NCBI GenBank assembly: GCA_034359265.1
Contig: CP136893.1
Coordinates: 27,598,001-27,662,000, forward strand
Length of the DNA: 64,000 bases
Reading direction: 5' to 3'
From: Canna indica
Taxonomy: Eukaryota > Streptophyta > Magnoliopsida > Zingiberales > Cannaceae
The position numbers and the translations under genes are program-made. Below the pieces are notes generated by a model. That model saw nothing but the letters and a program-made list of their open reading frames with translations. It was not told the DNA's origin and ran no database searches. Shown piece by piece: positions 21,564-33,511 of the stretch (positions within the stretch are counted from its first letter, which is position 1; every line of letters starts with the position of its first letter).

Positions 21564-23069
21564 TAAATTATTTTATGAGTTATTTGTTTCATTTGTATCT
21601 CAAGAACAAATTGTGTAATTGGTGTTTATATCATTAATACTGGAATACCCGCTAAAATATTTCATGTGTATTGATTTCAGCGGGTTGTGTGTGATGCGAG
21701 ATGGTGCGCGCGGGCTTGAGCATTGACGCTTAGCTTTAGGTGAGACCCGGATACTCTAGAAATTTTCTTAATTATAAATTTAAATGGCAAAATATTTTAT
21801 GTGTTACGTATTTAAAGAGGACTCCGAGTGGAATCCAGCGGTTCAATTGGATCCGAATTCAAACTTTGATTGGATGTGATAGAGAAGGTTTAGTGAACCA
21901 CTTAAGTTAGGGGCAAAATTGTAATTTCAACAAAAAAATATATAAAAAGTGGGGCACCGTACTGCTGCTACAGCCGCACGGAACCCGAGACATGCTTTGG
22001 GAAGGGGCGACGAGTGATCTTGGAGAAGAGGAGAGATCGTACGCCGGATTCGGAGGAAATCGGAGATCGGATGCCAGATTTCTCAAAGCTCTCGTCTTCC
22101 TTCCGCTCTTCTCCCTTCTTGTGAGTGGTTTACCCTTGAGAAATTGAGATTCTCTCCTCTCCCTTAGCTGACTCATGCCATGGGGAAAAATCTGATTTTT
22201 TCGTATGATTCGTGATTTTTTCTTCAATTGTGTTGGTGTTGTATTTCATGTGCCAATTCCTTTTTTAAAATTTGTGGTTTAAAGATGTGAAAACTACATG
22301 AAATCTTATTTGGTTGTAGCCGCCTACCGTCCTTTGAGAAACTGTGAGAATTTTGTGTTAGGTAGATATCTCATTGGCTTGTTGTAAATGAGTGTATTCT
22401 TATGGGATTAAAATGATGGCATGGTTTGAAGTGGAGTTCGAAACTCTAGATCGGGTTGTGCAACAGCATGTTGCCTCATCTCTCAATTGTGACCGCATGC
22501 CGCATGGTGTAGGTGTATGTCGACTGGGGGTGTGCAGTCAATAAAGATAAGGAGTGGATTAAACAGTAAGCCTTGGGTGGAATTTAGGGTTTGAAATTTT
22601 AATTTAGTTCCAGATATTACTTCACACGTCAAGGTTAAAGAGGAGTGATTAATCTACCTAGAAGATTTCTGAAATTATATTCTTACTGAATATATATTCT
22701 TGGCTGAAATTTAAATGCTGAAATTGTAGGTTTAGATGTTGAAATTTTATCTATTTAGATGCTGAAATTTCATATGGTTTATCAATTGTTTATGGCAGGA
22801 AATCTACATTGAGAACATGAATTTGTAAAATGGATCAATTAATGAATGAACAAGTATTGGGTAGCCAGTAAGCACTTAAGCAGTAACCTTGATTTTATTG
22901 TTGATCTTGTGAACAACCATATAGATTTTTTAAAAAGAAAATTACTAAAGAGCATGCATCAATGACTAGTCCTAATGCTTAATAGACCTTATTAATTAGC
23001 TAACAAGACCAAGGGAATGCACCAATTAGTTGATAAAATTAAAGAGAAAATTTCTGAGTCATTGCTTTT

Positions 23070-23993
23070 TATTCTTGTTGTGAGAGAAATTGTCATGGTT
23101 GATAAAATTGATAAAACAAATACAATAAGCATTTTCCTTATTTCTATCTACTCGGCTTCCTAGAGTGTTCCAAGACTTCTCATTTCTCTTCAAGTTCAAA
23201 GGGTGATCATTTGCCTTTGAATTTTCATCTTTGTATATGGAAAGGGGCTTATTAGTACCAATCCTGCACAAAACAAACATAGATGCATAAATAGGGACAA
23301 TAAAGTTTCATCAATTTGTATAGTGAAATAGACAGAACGATCTGCTCCAAAAAATCACACTAGAAATAGAAATAAAAAATACTATTGATTGGGTAGTTAG
23401 GAAGGATGTGCACCCGCATAAACACACCAAGCAATTATGCCCTTCTTCGATAGCCGTATAAATATCTATAAATCTAAAAATAGTTTCAATGTTTGCCAAA
23501 TCTATCATGTGGTTTCATTTTTATCAAATATGTTCCATGGATTTTATTCTTTTACTGAAATTTACCTACAAACTTTTTTCAATGTATATTAGGTTTTTGT
23601 TTGGTATGACTATTAACACAACACATGACATATTTATGTGCACCCACCACTTCATTGCCACTTCAATCCACCTAGAGCAACAGTCAGATTAAGTCATCCA
23701 AAATGTTGGAGGCTAACCGGCTATGGAAATTAAGCACCGAGGTGGTAGATAAAAAAAATACATCAGCATGTCATATGCATAAGATATTGTTTGCGCTAAC
23801 AAATACCAAATAGTGGATGTACTTAAAAATACTTGATAATATTCAACTAACCACTAGATATATTTGATAAAAATGAAGCCAAGGGATGGTTTTCAGAAAA
23901 ATGTTTACTCCTAAAAGATTTCTTACTTGATTGTACTGAAGTTAAAACAGTTCCAAAGCTTTGAACCGGCAACATATCATTTGGCATATCTTC
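23070..23993 (-). pseudogene. BUBR1-like spindle-checkpoint gene fragment
   Basis: Minus-strand exon 23993-23927 (acceptor GATGTAG, donor GTAAGA) encodes PNDMLPVQSFGTVLTS. The next, starting 23263 after acceptor TTTGTGCAG, encodes TNKPLSIYKDENSK and then SWNTLGSRVDRNKENA, which contains a KEN box. Spacing and motifs resemble the middle of plant BUBR1/Mad3-type proteins (SFGT.L, P..IY.D, LG.R..RNKEN). The frame does not carry across the two exons, so an exon between them is probably lost. Identification is from remembered motif pattern only. Fragment, not a gene. Confidence 0.5.
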
Positions 23994-24324
23994 CTACATC
24001 TTTAACAGGAAAAGAATAAGAAAATAATCATCAAACGTGCATTTAACAAATACTTTGACTACTCATAATTATAATGTAGTGTTTTGATGTCTGAAATACA
24101 ATTAGAGTAAAGTATTGCTTCTTGATTTTTGAATCACTTCTTGACATGCATTCAATTGAATGACTGATAGAAGTTTTTCCTATATAAAGAAAACAAGAAT
24201 TACGAAGAAGATAAACAAATATGGCATATGTATTGAGTGTAATAAAGACCTTTTTCATTGTTATCTTATCATTACTTTTGTTAAGAACAAAAATTAAAAA
24301 TGAAGAGCTAAGAAGAACACTCAC

Positions 24325-24460
24325 AAAATGTCCTGCTCCAAGGATCCAGTAGAAATGCAAATTCTTGCAAGACTTGAGGAAGCCCTTGGTAAGTGGTAAC
24401 CTTACTATCACAGTATAAAGGTGTTCTATCCATGTTGTTGAAGCTATTTAGCCCTTCCAT
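24325..24460 (-). pseudogene. Unidentified captured exon
   Basis: An open stretch between acceptor CTTCTCAG and donor GTGAGT on the minus strand encodes MEGLNSFNNMDRTPLY and continues to LLDPWSRTF. I do not recognise it; it does not read on from either neighbour fragment. It could be a third captured gene. Confidence 0.35.
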
Positions 24461-24666
24461 CTGAGAAGAAAAAAGGAAAGAAAAACATCATGCGTCAATT
24501 TAAAAACTTGGGAATGATTTGGAGAAGATTTAGAGAGATCAAAATCCATTTCCATTTCAAAATGCAGTTTTCATTTCACTCACCAGCTGGTATGGCATGA
24601 AAAAAGTCAACCATACAACTCCTACATATTTGTTTGGACAAATAATAAAATGAATTATTTATTCAC

Positions 24667-25177
24667 CTCCACTAGTTTTTTACTAATTGAGCCTTCTTCC
24701 CGCTCTTCCTATTGAATGCTTCAAGAGCTTCCTTGTACTCCTTCATACATTATGAATACGCTTTAGTTGTGAGAATGTACATGTATTAAGGAGATGGTTA
24801 CTTGTTAATCTAATTCACCTTCTTGAGGCAATTGTGCCCTAATGGCTTGAGCTCTCTGTTGACTGCATCGATCTTCTTGCAAATGGCGGACACTTCCTTC
24901 CTCGTCGGGTCCACCATTGCTTCAAGCTCCTGTGAAATTTCAAGTTCACATCCATGGAGATCGATTATATTATCGAAGTAATAGGAATTGATATAGTTAG
25001 TAGACTTACTTTTTGGATGATGGCCAATCTTTTGGTCTCCTCCTCCACCCTCCCTAGCTGGGCAAAGACCTTCTCTCTGACCTCCATCTTCTTCTTCTCG
25101 ATCTGCTCTTCCTTGGCCCGAAAGGCGGAGAGAGCTATTCTTGATGTCTCGTCGTCTGATCTCTCTTCTTTCGACAT
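24667..25177 (-). pseudogene. RAB6-interacting golgin-like (DUF662) gene fragment
   Basis: Three minus-strand exons with clean splice sites. Exon 1 is 25177-25010, ATG through ALSAFRAKEEQIEKKKMEV (in part) to a GTAAGT donor. Exon 2 is 24929-24819 (acceptor TTTCACAG, donor GTGAAT), including DPTRKEVSAICKKIDAVNRE. Exon 3 is 24740-24667, with EYKEALEAFN. This is the N-terminal half of the plant coiled-coil DUF662/golgin family, thought to act at the Golgi. A one-base loss in an A run in exon 3 makes a TAG. The C-terminal exons are absent. Confidence 0.75.
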
Positions 25178-25259
25178 GTTGTCTCTAGGTCTGTGGGCAG
25201 AGCTCTTGATCCATGGAGTTTGCTACAACTGAGGCACTGGAGTCTGCATTTTGATCTCA

Positions 25260-25621
25260 TTCTAGTTGAGAACATGCACAGTATAAGTTTCTGCTAAGGG
25301 CGGTCGGCGGTGCCCTAATCGCAGAGAGAAAACTAAGAGTGGAGTGAGAGAGAGTGAGCGAGAAGAAAATAAGGGCGGGTAAAATAATGTAATCAGTGAC
25401 GATTTTGCGAAATCATTAATTTTGCAGTCGCAAAGCAATCGCAATGCCGTCATGAAATCATTAATTTTACGACAGCAAAATTAAGTACCGGTCGCAATGC
25501 CATCACAGATGTGTCGACTTTGCGACCCCCCGTGGTTGGCGGTCGCAGAATCGTCACATTTGCGACCGCTACTTGGGCCATCGCAAAATGGTCGTTGCAA
25601 ATTACCTAATTTCTAGTAGTG
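25260..25621. repeat. CACTA subterminal region
   Basis: Repeated short words TTTGCGAC, GTCGCAA and ATCGCAAAATG occur in both orientations, ending at the CACTA terminus. Subterminal arrays of this type bind the element's own regulator in CACTA elements; that role is inferred here. Confidence 0.6.
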
Positions 25622-25689
25622 TAAGCTATCATGTGATGACATGAGGGTGTAGCCCTCAAGTGAATTTATGAGAAGTTAAATGGACATTG

Positions 25690-26165
25690 GGTTGGCCTTA
25701 TTGGGCCGAGTGGTGCGCCCCGCGCACGAGATGGTATCAGGCTGTGCAGACCGAGTGGTGCACTCTGCACATGAGGCGATATTAGGCCGGGCAAGCCGAG
25801 TAGTGCGCGTAGCGCACGTGATGACTATGGGCCGCATGTTGGGCCGAGTGGTACACATAGCGTATGAGTGATCATGGGTCTGAGGGCCTTCCCGACCGAG
25901 TTGGATACTGGTTCTAGAGGGCCTTCCTAGACCAGTGAACCCGTGAAGAGATTCAGTTGGGTACTGGTTCTGGAAGGCCGACCTTCCTAGACTAGTGAAC
26001 CTGAGAAGAGATTCAGTTGGGTACTGGTTCTAGAGGGCCTTCTAGACTAGTGAACCCGAGGAAGGATACAGTTGGGTGCTAGTTCTAGAGGGCCTTCCTA
26101 GACTAGTGAGCCCGAGGGGTAGAGCCAGTTGGACACTGAATTTAGAGGGCATTCCTAGATAAGTG
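25690..26165 (+). repeat. Two minisatellites inside the Tekay LTR
   Basis: 25690-25875 has about four degenerate units built around GGCCGAGTGGTGCGC and GCGCACGAGATG. 25893-26165 has about five units of roughly 60 bp built around TTCTAGAGGGCCTTCCTAGA, AGTGAACCC and CAGTTGGGTACTGG. Open frames here are a side effect of the repeats. Confidence 0.75.
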
Positions 26166-26867
26166 AAACTATGAAAAATGGCTAATCGGGATTCAGAAAT
26201 TAGAAAGTGTTTTCCGTAGAGTCAGATGGGAGTACATTCCTTACATAATTAACTTGACATCCACACTCACTTGATATATTTCATGTTTGCCATTACTGGA
26301 TTCCATTTACTGAGGATTGGGAGACCATTCACTGAATTTTATACTCACTTTTATTTTCATGTTTGTTTTGCAGAGCGTGAGCCTGAGGTATGGCGCAGCT
26401 GATGATGGCAGACTCCGGTAGCGATCTCGTGAGCTAGTTGACGTAGTCGAGTCGAGTCTTGTTAAAACAGAGTCTATTAAAATATTAGTGTGATTGGAAT
26501 GATAGTCTTTTTATTTCCTAAACTTATAAGCAGTATGTTTATATTGTACTCCATAAATGTGATATTGAGTTGTCACCAGATGTTTATTTCTACATTATCT
26601 CCTGGTTTTGATGCATATTATATCTAGATATTTCGTTTAGGCTTCAGGGCGTTCGATCGCACTCTGGCCGATCACGTGACTCAGTTTTGGGGCGTGACAA
26701 ATACCAATTTTTCATTCCAAAAAAAAGATACATATATTGCACAGGCATCACATACAGCTCGGATACCAAGACAATGCATCGGAAATTGTATACACATCCC
26801 GCAATTAGTCGAGGCAATGAAGACCGACCTCACTTAGAGCTCGGCACGCAGTCCTACAGACTCCAAC

Positions 26868-27352
26868 CGAGCTCGGGGGCTGTGGACTGGACCAGAACTA
26901 TTGGGCTCGGTCGGATTGGACCTAGCAACGCCCCATCCATCAATCCGGACCAAACCGCGCAACCCATCCAGGGGGCTCCGCCCAACTACGTCCTTGAGCC
27001 AAGCTCAAGTCAAACTAAACGACTTTGCCCAGAGACCTCACATGGTCGCATAAGCATACCCACATCCTACCTTATCAGAAGATATAAGCCCGCCATCTCC
27101 GAAATTGACCTCGACCTATTATAGGCAACCACACCACGAGATTTTCGAGCAGCATCACCATCCTCACCTGCAATAAATATAAATACGACACACCTCAAGT
27201 AACCATAATTCCACTTTGCATTACCTCTACTTTGGAGTCCTCCTAACTTGAGCGTCGAAGTATCTTTTGCAGGCCCCCTCCCCACTAGCGTCAAACCAGA
27301 CAAGGAGAGATATCGAACCGAACCGGAAGGCCCAAACTCTCACGCAAGAATA
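26868..27352 (+). repeat. Tat 3' LTR with polypurine tract
   Basis: Polypurine GAGCTCGGGGGC precedes the LTR that starts TGGACTGGACC at 26883 and ends GCAAGAATA at 27352 (470 bp). A TATA-like AATAAATATAAATA lies near 27171-27184. This copy is complete, unlike the 5' LTR. Flanking CTATT follows at 27353-27357. Confidence 0.88.
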
Positions 27353-28440
27353 CTATTTTTATAGTTTTTTTTTGTTTTCTTCATGCATCTATTTTTTATT
27401 CTTTTTTAGTTTTATATTTATTCTTTTTTGAATAATAATTGTCAATTTTTCTCGCTCAAATTTTCCCATATACCCTTACTTTTTTACTTTTATTTCTTAT
27501 CTTTACATCTCTTAAATTTCTAATCTAATCATCGTATTTTCAAGTCCGTCCAAATTTTTCTAATCAAATTTTTTTTAGAGTTCACAATTAATTCCATTTA
27601 TGTGTACTACTCATATCAGAAGTTACACATTTCAAGTTAAATAGAATAATGGTATATATGTTGATATGGTTGGTTTAATTATATATTTTTCTTAATATGT
27701 AATATATTTTAATAACTTTGACCATCTTTATCAATAATTATAAACACAAATATCTATATGTTTAAATAATTATAATTATTTATTTATTTCATAGTTTGTT
27801 CAAATTATAATTTTTAATTACTGCATTCATTAATATCATTAAACAACTTCTATTTATTTTTTATACTCTTTGCTTTCTATTTGACTATTTACTATTTTTT
27901 TAATCGTTTCGATCTCACTATTTAATTCAATTCTCTTAATTATTTATTTTATTTTTTATTTAAAATATTGCAATTATATATATTTATATATATATATATA
28001 TTTGTAGGGTTGGTATATATTTTTATTTTTATGTTATTTTAATTTTAACTATTTTATTAATAATTACAAACACAAATATCCATATGTTTAAATAATTATA
28101 ATCAATTACTTATTCCATAGTCTATTCACATTATAGTTTTTAATTATTGTATTTATTAAAATCGTTAAGTAATTCCTATTTATTTTTATGTTCATTGATT
28201 TCTATTTGTCTTTAATTTCTTTTCCTAATGCTTTTGATCTCACTATTTAATTTAATTCTCTTAATGATTTATTTTATTTTTCATTTAAAATATTATTGGT
28301 ATTTTTTTTATCATCAATATTTTTTTAATTAAAAATCAATATTGTTTTTAAATTTATATTTTATTAATACTTACTTATGAATCTTACTATTTTTTAGATT
28401 AAAAAATATAATATATTTATATAGATTCTTTTGTTTTCTC
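27353..28440. repeat. AT-rich tandem array, right half
   Basis: The units starting near 27733 and 28059 are homologous to those at 849 and 1190. The stretch after 27357 (GTTTTCTTCATGCATCTATTT) is repeated near 28433 as GTTTTCTCCGTATGGACC. With the Tat element removed, the large repeat period is about 1,067 bp. Confidence 0.78.
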
Positions 28441-28981
28441 CGTATGGACCTATTTTTTATCTTATTTTTTATTTTATGTTTATTGTTCTTTTAATAATAA
28501 TTCTAAATTTTTTTTATTTATTGAAATTTTTTATATTATTTTTTGAGTTTTGAAATATCATTTTTTGGATTTGTTATCGAAGAAAATTTAATATAGTATT
28601 TCAAAATCAAAGAAATTTATATAGTTTAAAATAATTTAAATATTTTATTTTTCTAATTTTTTAAATTTGTTATCTTTGATCTTTATCCATAAGAAAATGT
28701 TACTATTTTTATATTTTTTTTTGTTTTTTGATAATTGAAATATATATAAATTTATTTGTTAATGTAATATAATTATTTTTATATTACTTTTTTATTTATT
28801 AAATATCATTTTCCCTTTATTTTGATTTTTTTTTAAATAATTTCAAATTTATTATTATTTAATTAATTCTAAATCTACTTCCCATATCTTCAAAAGATTT
28901 GCCGTCCTTGACCGCAACATATAAGATTTGCATCCGGCAAGATTTTTTTTGTTGTTGTTGCCTTCCTCAAGCATGTTAGTT

Positions 28982-29032
<51 letters not shown>

Positions 29033-31019
29033 ACTTATTAATCAAGTAAACACATAAAGCAATAAACTCTTTTTTTTATTTTGTGCTACCCAATGGTCGG
29101 CTAAAGCAATACACTCCTTGGTTGCCATTTCTAAGTGGTTGTCATGGTTTAAAAAAAAAACCAAGCTGGATGCATGGTAGCATATGAACACAAAAGTTCA
29201 AAAAGCATAATATGATAATGAGATGCACCATTCCTTAGTATAGAAAAAAAAGAATAAGGATCATATTTATTTTTAAAATATTCTGAAAGGTACAAATTTA
29301 TTTTAATTTTTTTTTAAAAAAAATACCCTCGCCCTCTAAATTTTGGACCAAAAATATCACTGCTTGTAATGGTTTGACACGTCAGAAAATGATTGCTTAC
29401 GTGACAAATAAAATAAGCCACATTATATCCTAAATCATGATACCCTAAAATATATCCCCTAAATCGTAATACCCTAAAAAACCCCTAAACCATAATAAAC
29501 TAAATAGATAACCCCTAAACCATTATAAGCAAACTGACAAAAAAAGCATCTCTCTCTCTTCTCTCATCGATCTCTCAAACGAAATGAAAGAAAAAAAAAC
29601 TTCGAAGCTGTCAAATATATATTGTAATCACGAGAGAAGGTCTCAGACGATTACCGATCTACAGGAAAAGGAATGGGTTTCAATTTAAGGATATGGTCAG
29701 TAGCTTCTATTGCCACGATAACTAAGGTATGTCTGAGATTTGTATTTTAATAGAAATATATATGGTTTATGTTCATAAATTTTGGGGCTGTGTTATTGAC
29801 ACTGTCGAGTTAACATATAAAAGTGGACAATATGTGATTGGTATTATCTTTGTTGATCTTATTTTAATGTTATTTAGAAAATTTCCCGCGCTTCGCAACG
29901 GGATCAAAATAATTTATAAAATATTTTAATTAATAATAACATTAAAATTTAAAGTAACTTGAAGAATTCAATTTGAAGTAATTTGAAGAATTCAATTCAA
30001 CTTGAGTCAAGTCTATACATATATTTTATTGATTGAAATATATTAATATACACATTATATATCTACCTATTATATAAAATTATTTTTTTCAAATTGACTA
30101 AACTATTGATTTAATTTTCTTTTTATAAAATACAAAATTTAGAACCAAAAGAAAAACTTTAATAAAAATATGTAGAACTTAAGAAAAGTTAAATATTTAA
30201 TTAATAATATAATCAGAAAATATTGGTATAATTTGAAGTATTAAATTATCTCTAAAATACATATATGAACTTGATTAAAAAATTTAACTAAATTAAAAAA
30301 GATAATATTAAATATTATAATAAACATATTAGAAGATAATATGAACAAATACTATCAAAAAAATAAATTAAATTTGTATTAAAAATAGTAGATAGTAATT
30401 AATACTATAAATTTAAATAAAATTTAAAGTACAAAGTAAAAAAAATAAAAAAAATATATGACGTGAAAATGTGTATATTTATATAAATAAAAATGTGCAA
30501 AAAATGGAAGAATGAAATCATGATATTTTTTTCTACGTAAGGTTTATAAAAAATTGACTTGATTCTAGAAAAATAGATTAGATTCAAATCAAATCAGATT
30601 AAATTATAGACCTATTCGAATCATAAAATTTTATAATAGGTATATGTATAATATAATATAATATAATATAATTTAACTTAATATTTATATAATATATATT
30701 AATTAATGCTTTCATTCAATTTGAGGTTTCGGATTTTTATTGAAAAATATAGAATTTGAGTCAAACTTAATTTAAAAATTAAAATAATATGAAAAAATAT
30801 AACTTAAATTAGAAGTTTTGGATAGCAGTAGATAAAAAAAGAAAAAGAAAATAAAACTTCAACAATTGAATCAAATTTAAGATGATGATTTCAAAATTTT
30901 GATTTTTTTTAAAAAAAGAAAATAAAACTTCTTGATTGTACCATCGGGCCACTAACCTAGTTTTGTTTTTAATGATTAAATCTCATTCATCTAACTTATT
31001 TCTAAACACCCATTTAGTT
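28441..31019. other. AT-rich intergenic sequence
   Basis: No gene is seen. It contains a (TA)n run at 28987-29029, a degenerate CCCTAAA cluster at 29426-29524, a CCCG...CGGG hairpin near 29885-29902, and a (TATAA)n run at 30648-30673. Open frames such as 29729-29929 have no recognisable motif. Confidence 0.6.
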
Positions 31020-33500
31020 TGTCACGCCCCAACTCAGGGTACGCATGATCGGCCAGGGTACGAGTCAGTACCCCGAAGCCTACCCTATGCACTGACTAAC
31101 AACTCACAAAAGCATAAGCGGAACACATCAAGTAATGACCAAAACAAAGATAACAACTTTATAAAAAGTTCAAAATTAGTTTGATCACACCAAGTTCTAA
31201 AACACCACAAGTTTCAAATAAACATCTGAAAGTTTTCCAAATAAAAATTTCAAAATTTTTACAGAATTATCCCAGTGCATACATCAGACTCTAACAAACA
31301 CGACTACGACTAGTTATTTCTAGCTATGAGATCTGCACCCACGCCTGCTCTGCTGCGCGCCATGCCACCAAGCCGTACCTCACTAGTCGGGCTCTGCAAA
31401 ACAACAATAAAGGAAAACCGTGAGTTCACGAGGAACTCAGTGAGCTGTTATTTAGAACCTCCACTTAAAACCTTGGCAATCACATATATAAGGAAGTTGT
31501 CAAATCATATTCCATAAATAATCAGTATGCCAGAACAGATGAATGGATGAATTGGCCTCTCGGGCCCATATCCATGATGCAAGCTCGGCAAATAATGGCC
31601 TAAAGTATATATGGAAGGTTCAATCCTTCCTCTACTTAACTCGGCCGGTCTGCCTACTCAAACCAGCCCCTACGGGCTCCTCATTTAGAAACTTCTATAA
31701 TTCGGATCCGTCAACTAGGATGGCCACTAGTTTCAGTGATCCTCCGGGTTAGGGATAGCTAGTCCCAACCCACTCGGGTCTACCGTCAGCGTGGCCCACT
31801 GATAAAATCTCAAGACCCTCCGCCACTCGGGTCTAACACCTAGCGGGCCCGCTGGTGCAATCTCAAGACCCTATAAACCGCTGAGTTGTGTGCTTACCAT
31901 CCGGCTTGTGACACTTCTCAGTAGACCATCAACCACAACCCAAAACCAAGTTGCGCAAGTATGTTGTGCTTTGCTTTTCGGGCATTGCCCATATCCGACC
32001 CCTTACCCTAGGGTCTCATTGTTTCCTTAAATGAAGCACCTAGTGAATGTATCTTGTATCTAAGTTAAATGATACCATTAGTCATCTAAACCATTCTTCC
32101 TAGAATGAGCGAACTCGCCGACTATGAAGGCACTCGGCCTACCGTTGTCACATCACTTACCAAATTAGTCATGGATAGCAACATCATGAAGAAATCGAAT
32201 TAAAGAGTAATTAATGCAGTGATAAAACCAATATGGAACATACACTAAGCATAGCAATAATTAAACATGATATGAGCAATTAAATGAAACATTTCTTGAC
32301 TACACATACCATATGAGTATTGGCAAGAACATTTTCAAAATGATAATGTAGATCTATCATCAACAATTCATAGCATGAATATGAATTAACATTGAAATGA
32401 AAGTATATGAACAACTACACGAAATCATTCGTCCCCCCCCCTTTACCCTTGATCGGCCAAAGCTTGAGCAAGGTGACCCTTGCTTGGCTGAACCATCTAG
32501 GTGAGAAGGGGCTGGAAATTATGCATTCAAATAAGTAGAACAATAAACATAAAATTCAAATTTAATCTAACAATAAGCATGAAAGTGCGAGTTAAGGCGA
32601 TATAAAAAGGGATCCAACCATTCAATACAACAGCCCAACTTTTCCCCCTTTACTACTGCTCGGCCAACTCAAGCAGGGTGATGACCATGCTCGGCCGAAC
32701 CCCCTAGGGGTGGTGGACTTGGTTGCGGCGTCCACTCGAGTATCAATCTAAAACAAAAAAAAAACGAATACAAGTTGAATACGCGAGTTGCGAGACAAGC
32801 GAGGAAATTGGGGAAAATTTTGGCATGACCTTTCCCCTTTTTCCTCGACTCGGCCATCCCTTAAAAATGAGAAATTGACACGTTTACAAACACGAAATCA
32901 TATTATGAACAACTATTTAAAGATCTAACATGGAGAAATAACTCGATCGGCAAAACTTACGAAGAAAAACCCCGATTTTAAAGCCTATGGGGTCGGCCAC
33001 CCGCCTTCCCTCAAAATCTACTCTAACCACCCACTTTGATTGGATCACGAGAAGCCTTGAAGAAAACGAGATTCTGATCTCCTCAAGCGTCGTCGCGAAC
33101 TCGGCGCCGACAAGATCTCCTCCTCCTTCTCTCCCTTTCTCCCTATTGTCGGGCTGCGTGCGGCTCTCTCTTTGAGCCGCACGGATGGCTTGGGTGAGGG
33201 GTTTTATTCCCCTCATCCAATGACCTATTTACCCCTCATGCGACTTAACTTCTACTCGATTCGAATCTGAGTCTGATTCGGACTCCGATCCTATCCGCAC
33301 TCATGAGTTGAACTCGACTTTAATAAGACATCATAAGCAAGAAAGGAAATAACCATTGAGATAATTTAAACTTCATATTTCTATGGGTCGAGTTATACCT
33401 TCTACTCGAGGCGATTCCCGCGGCTCGACCCGGCTAACCCCCGATCCGGTGCGCTGCACCAAAATAGATTTTTATATTAGGAATTTTTTTGGGTCTTACA
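31020..33500 (-). repeat. Tekay/Del-like 3' LTR
   Basis: Read on the minus strand it starts TGTAAGACCCAAAAAAATTCC (first 20 bases and one) at 33500 and ends GGGGCGTGACA at 31020, 2,481 bp. It is preceded on that strand by integrase coding and a purine tract AAGGGGGGAAGG at 33502-33513, so it is a 3' LTR. It contains a GC-rich block with repeated AGCCGCAC words near 33160-33180. Confidence 0.85.
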
Positions 33501-33511
33501 ACCTTCCCCCC

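Larger units (their letters stand above)
22850..25621 (-). mobile_element. CACTA (En/Spm) end carrying gene fragments
   Basis: The right border ends CTAGTAGTG at 25621, i.e. CACTACTAG on the other strand, the CACTA terminal motif, preceded by subterminal repeats of TTTGCGAC/GTCGCAAA type at 25400-25615. A matching left terminus was not found, so the left border (about 22850) is approximate and probably truncated. The interior holds minus-strand exons of at least two unrelated genes with introns kept, as in gene-capturing Pack-type elements. Confidence 0.65.
21641..26699 (+). mobile_element. Tekay/Del-like gypsy solo LTR with nested CACTA piece
   Basis: It starts TGGAATACCCGC and ends TTTTGGGGCGTGACA, with perfect target duplication AATAC at 21636-21640 and 26700-26704. 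The LTR proper is about 2.3 kb once the foreign block of about 22850-25621 is removed. The GGGGCGTGACA end with GATCACGTGACTC matches the minus-strand LTR ends at 31020 and 56187. It is inserted in the LINE. Confidence 0.85.
20579..26725 (+). mobile_element. 5'-truncated L1-type LINE, split by a solo LTR
   Basis: Target duplication AGATACATCTACTGC (20564-20578) and AGATACATATATTGC (26726-26740), 13 of 15 identical, brackets LINE 3' sequence ending in a short A tail just before 26726. The body was later split by the LTR at 21641-26699; joined across it, 21640 continues at 26705. Only the 3' third of ORF2 is present, as expected for incomplete target-primed reverse transcription. Confidence 0.82.
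1541..27352 (+). mobile_element. Tat-type Ty3-gypsy retrotransposon, heavily nested
   Basis: The outer element is bounded by LTRs that start TGGACTGGACCAG (1541 and 26883), with the 5-bp target duplication CTATT at 1536-1540 and 27353-27357. The order is 5' LTR, TTTGGCGCCCACCGTG primer site, gag, protease, RT, RNase H, a second RNase H, integrase, long non-coding tail, polypurine tract GAGCTCGGGGGC, 3' LTR. The extra archaeal-type RNase H between RNase H and integrase, the long post-pol tail and the primer site are Tat-lineage traits. About 18 kb of the 25.8 kb is later insertions. All reading frames are broken, so it is dead. Confidence 0.88.

Noticed and set aside
23350..23385. CACACTAGAAATAG as the missing left CACTA end
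   Set aside because: Differs from CACTACTAGAAATT, lies between captured exons and lacks subterminal GCGAC repeats.
25680..25871. Open frames on both strands with repeated ARVVR/TTRxARP words
   Set aside because: They arise from a minisatellite in an LTR; the repeat length keeps frames open.
29729..29929. 66-codon open frame
   Set aside because: Hydrophobic composition from AT-rich codons only; no motif or promoter evidence.
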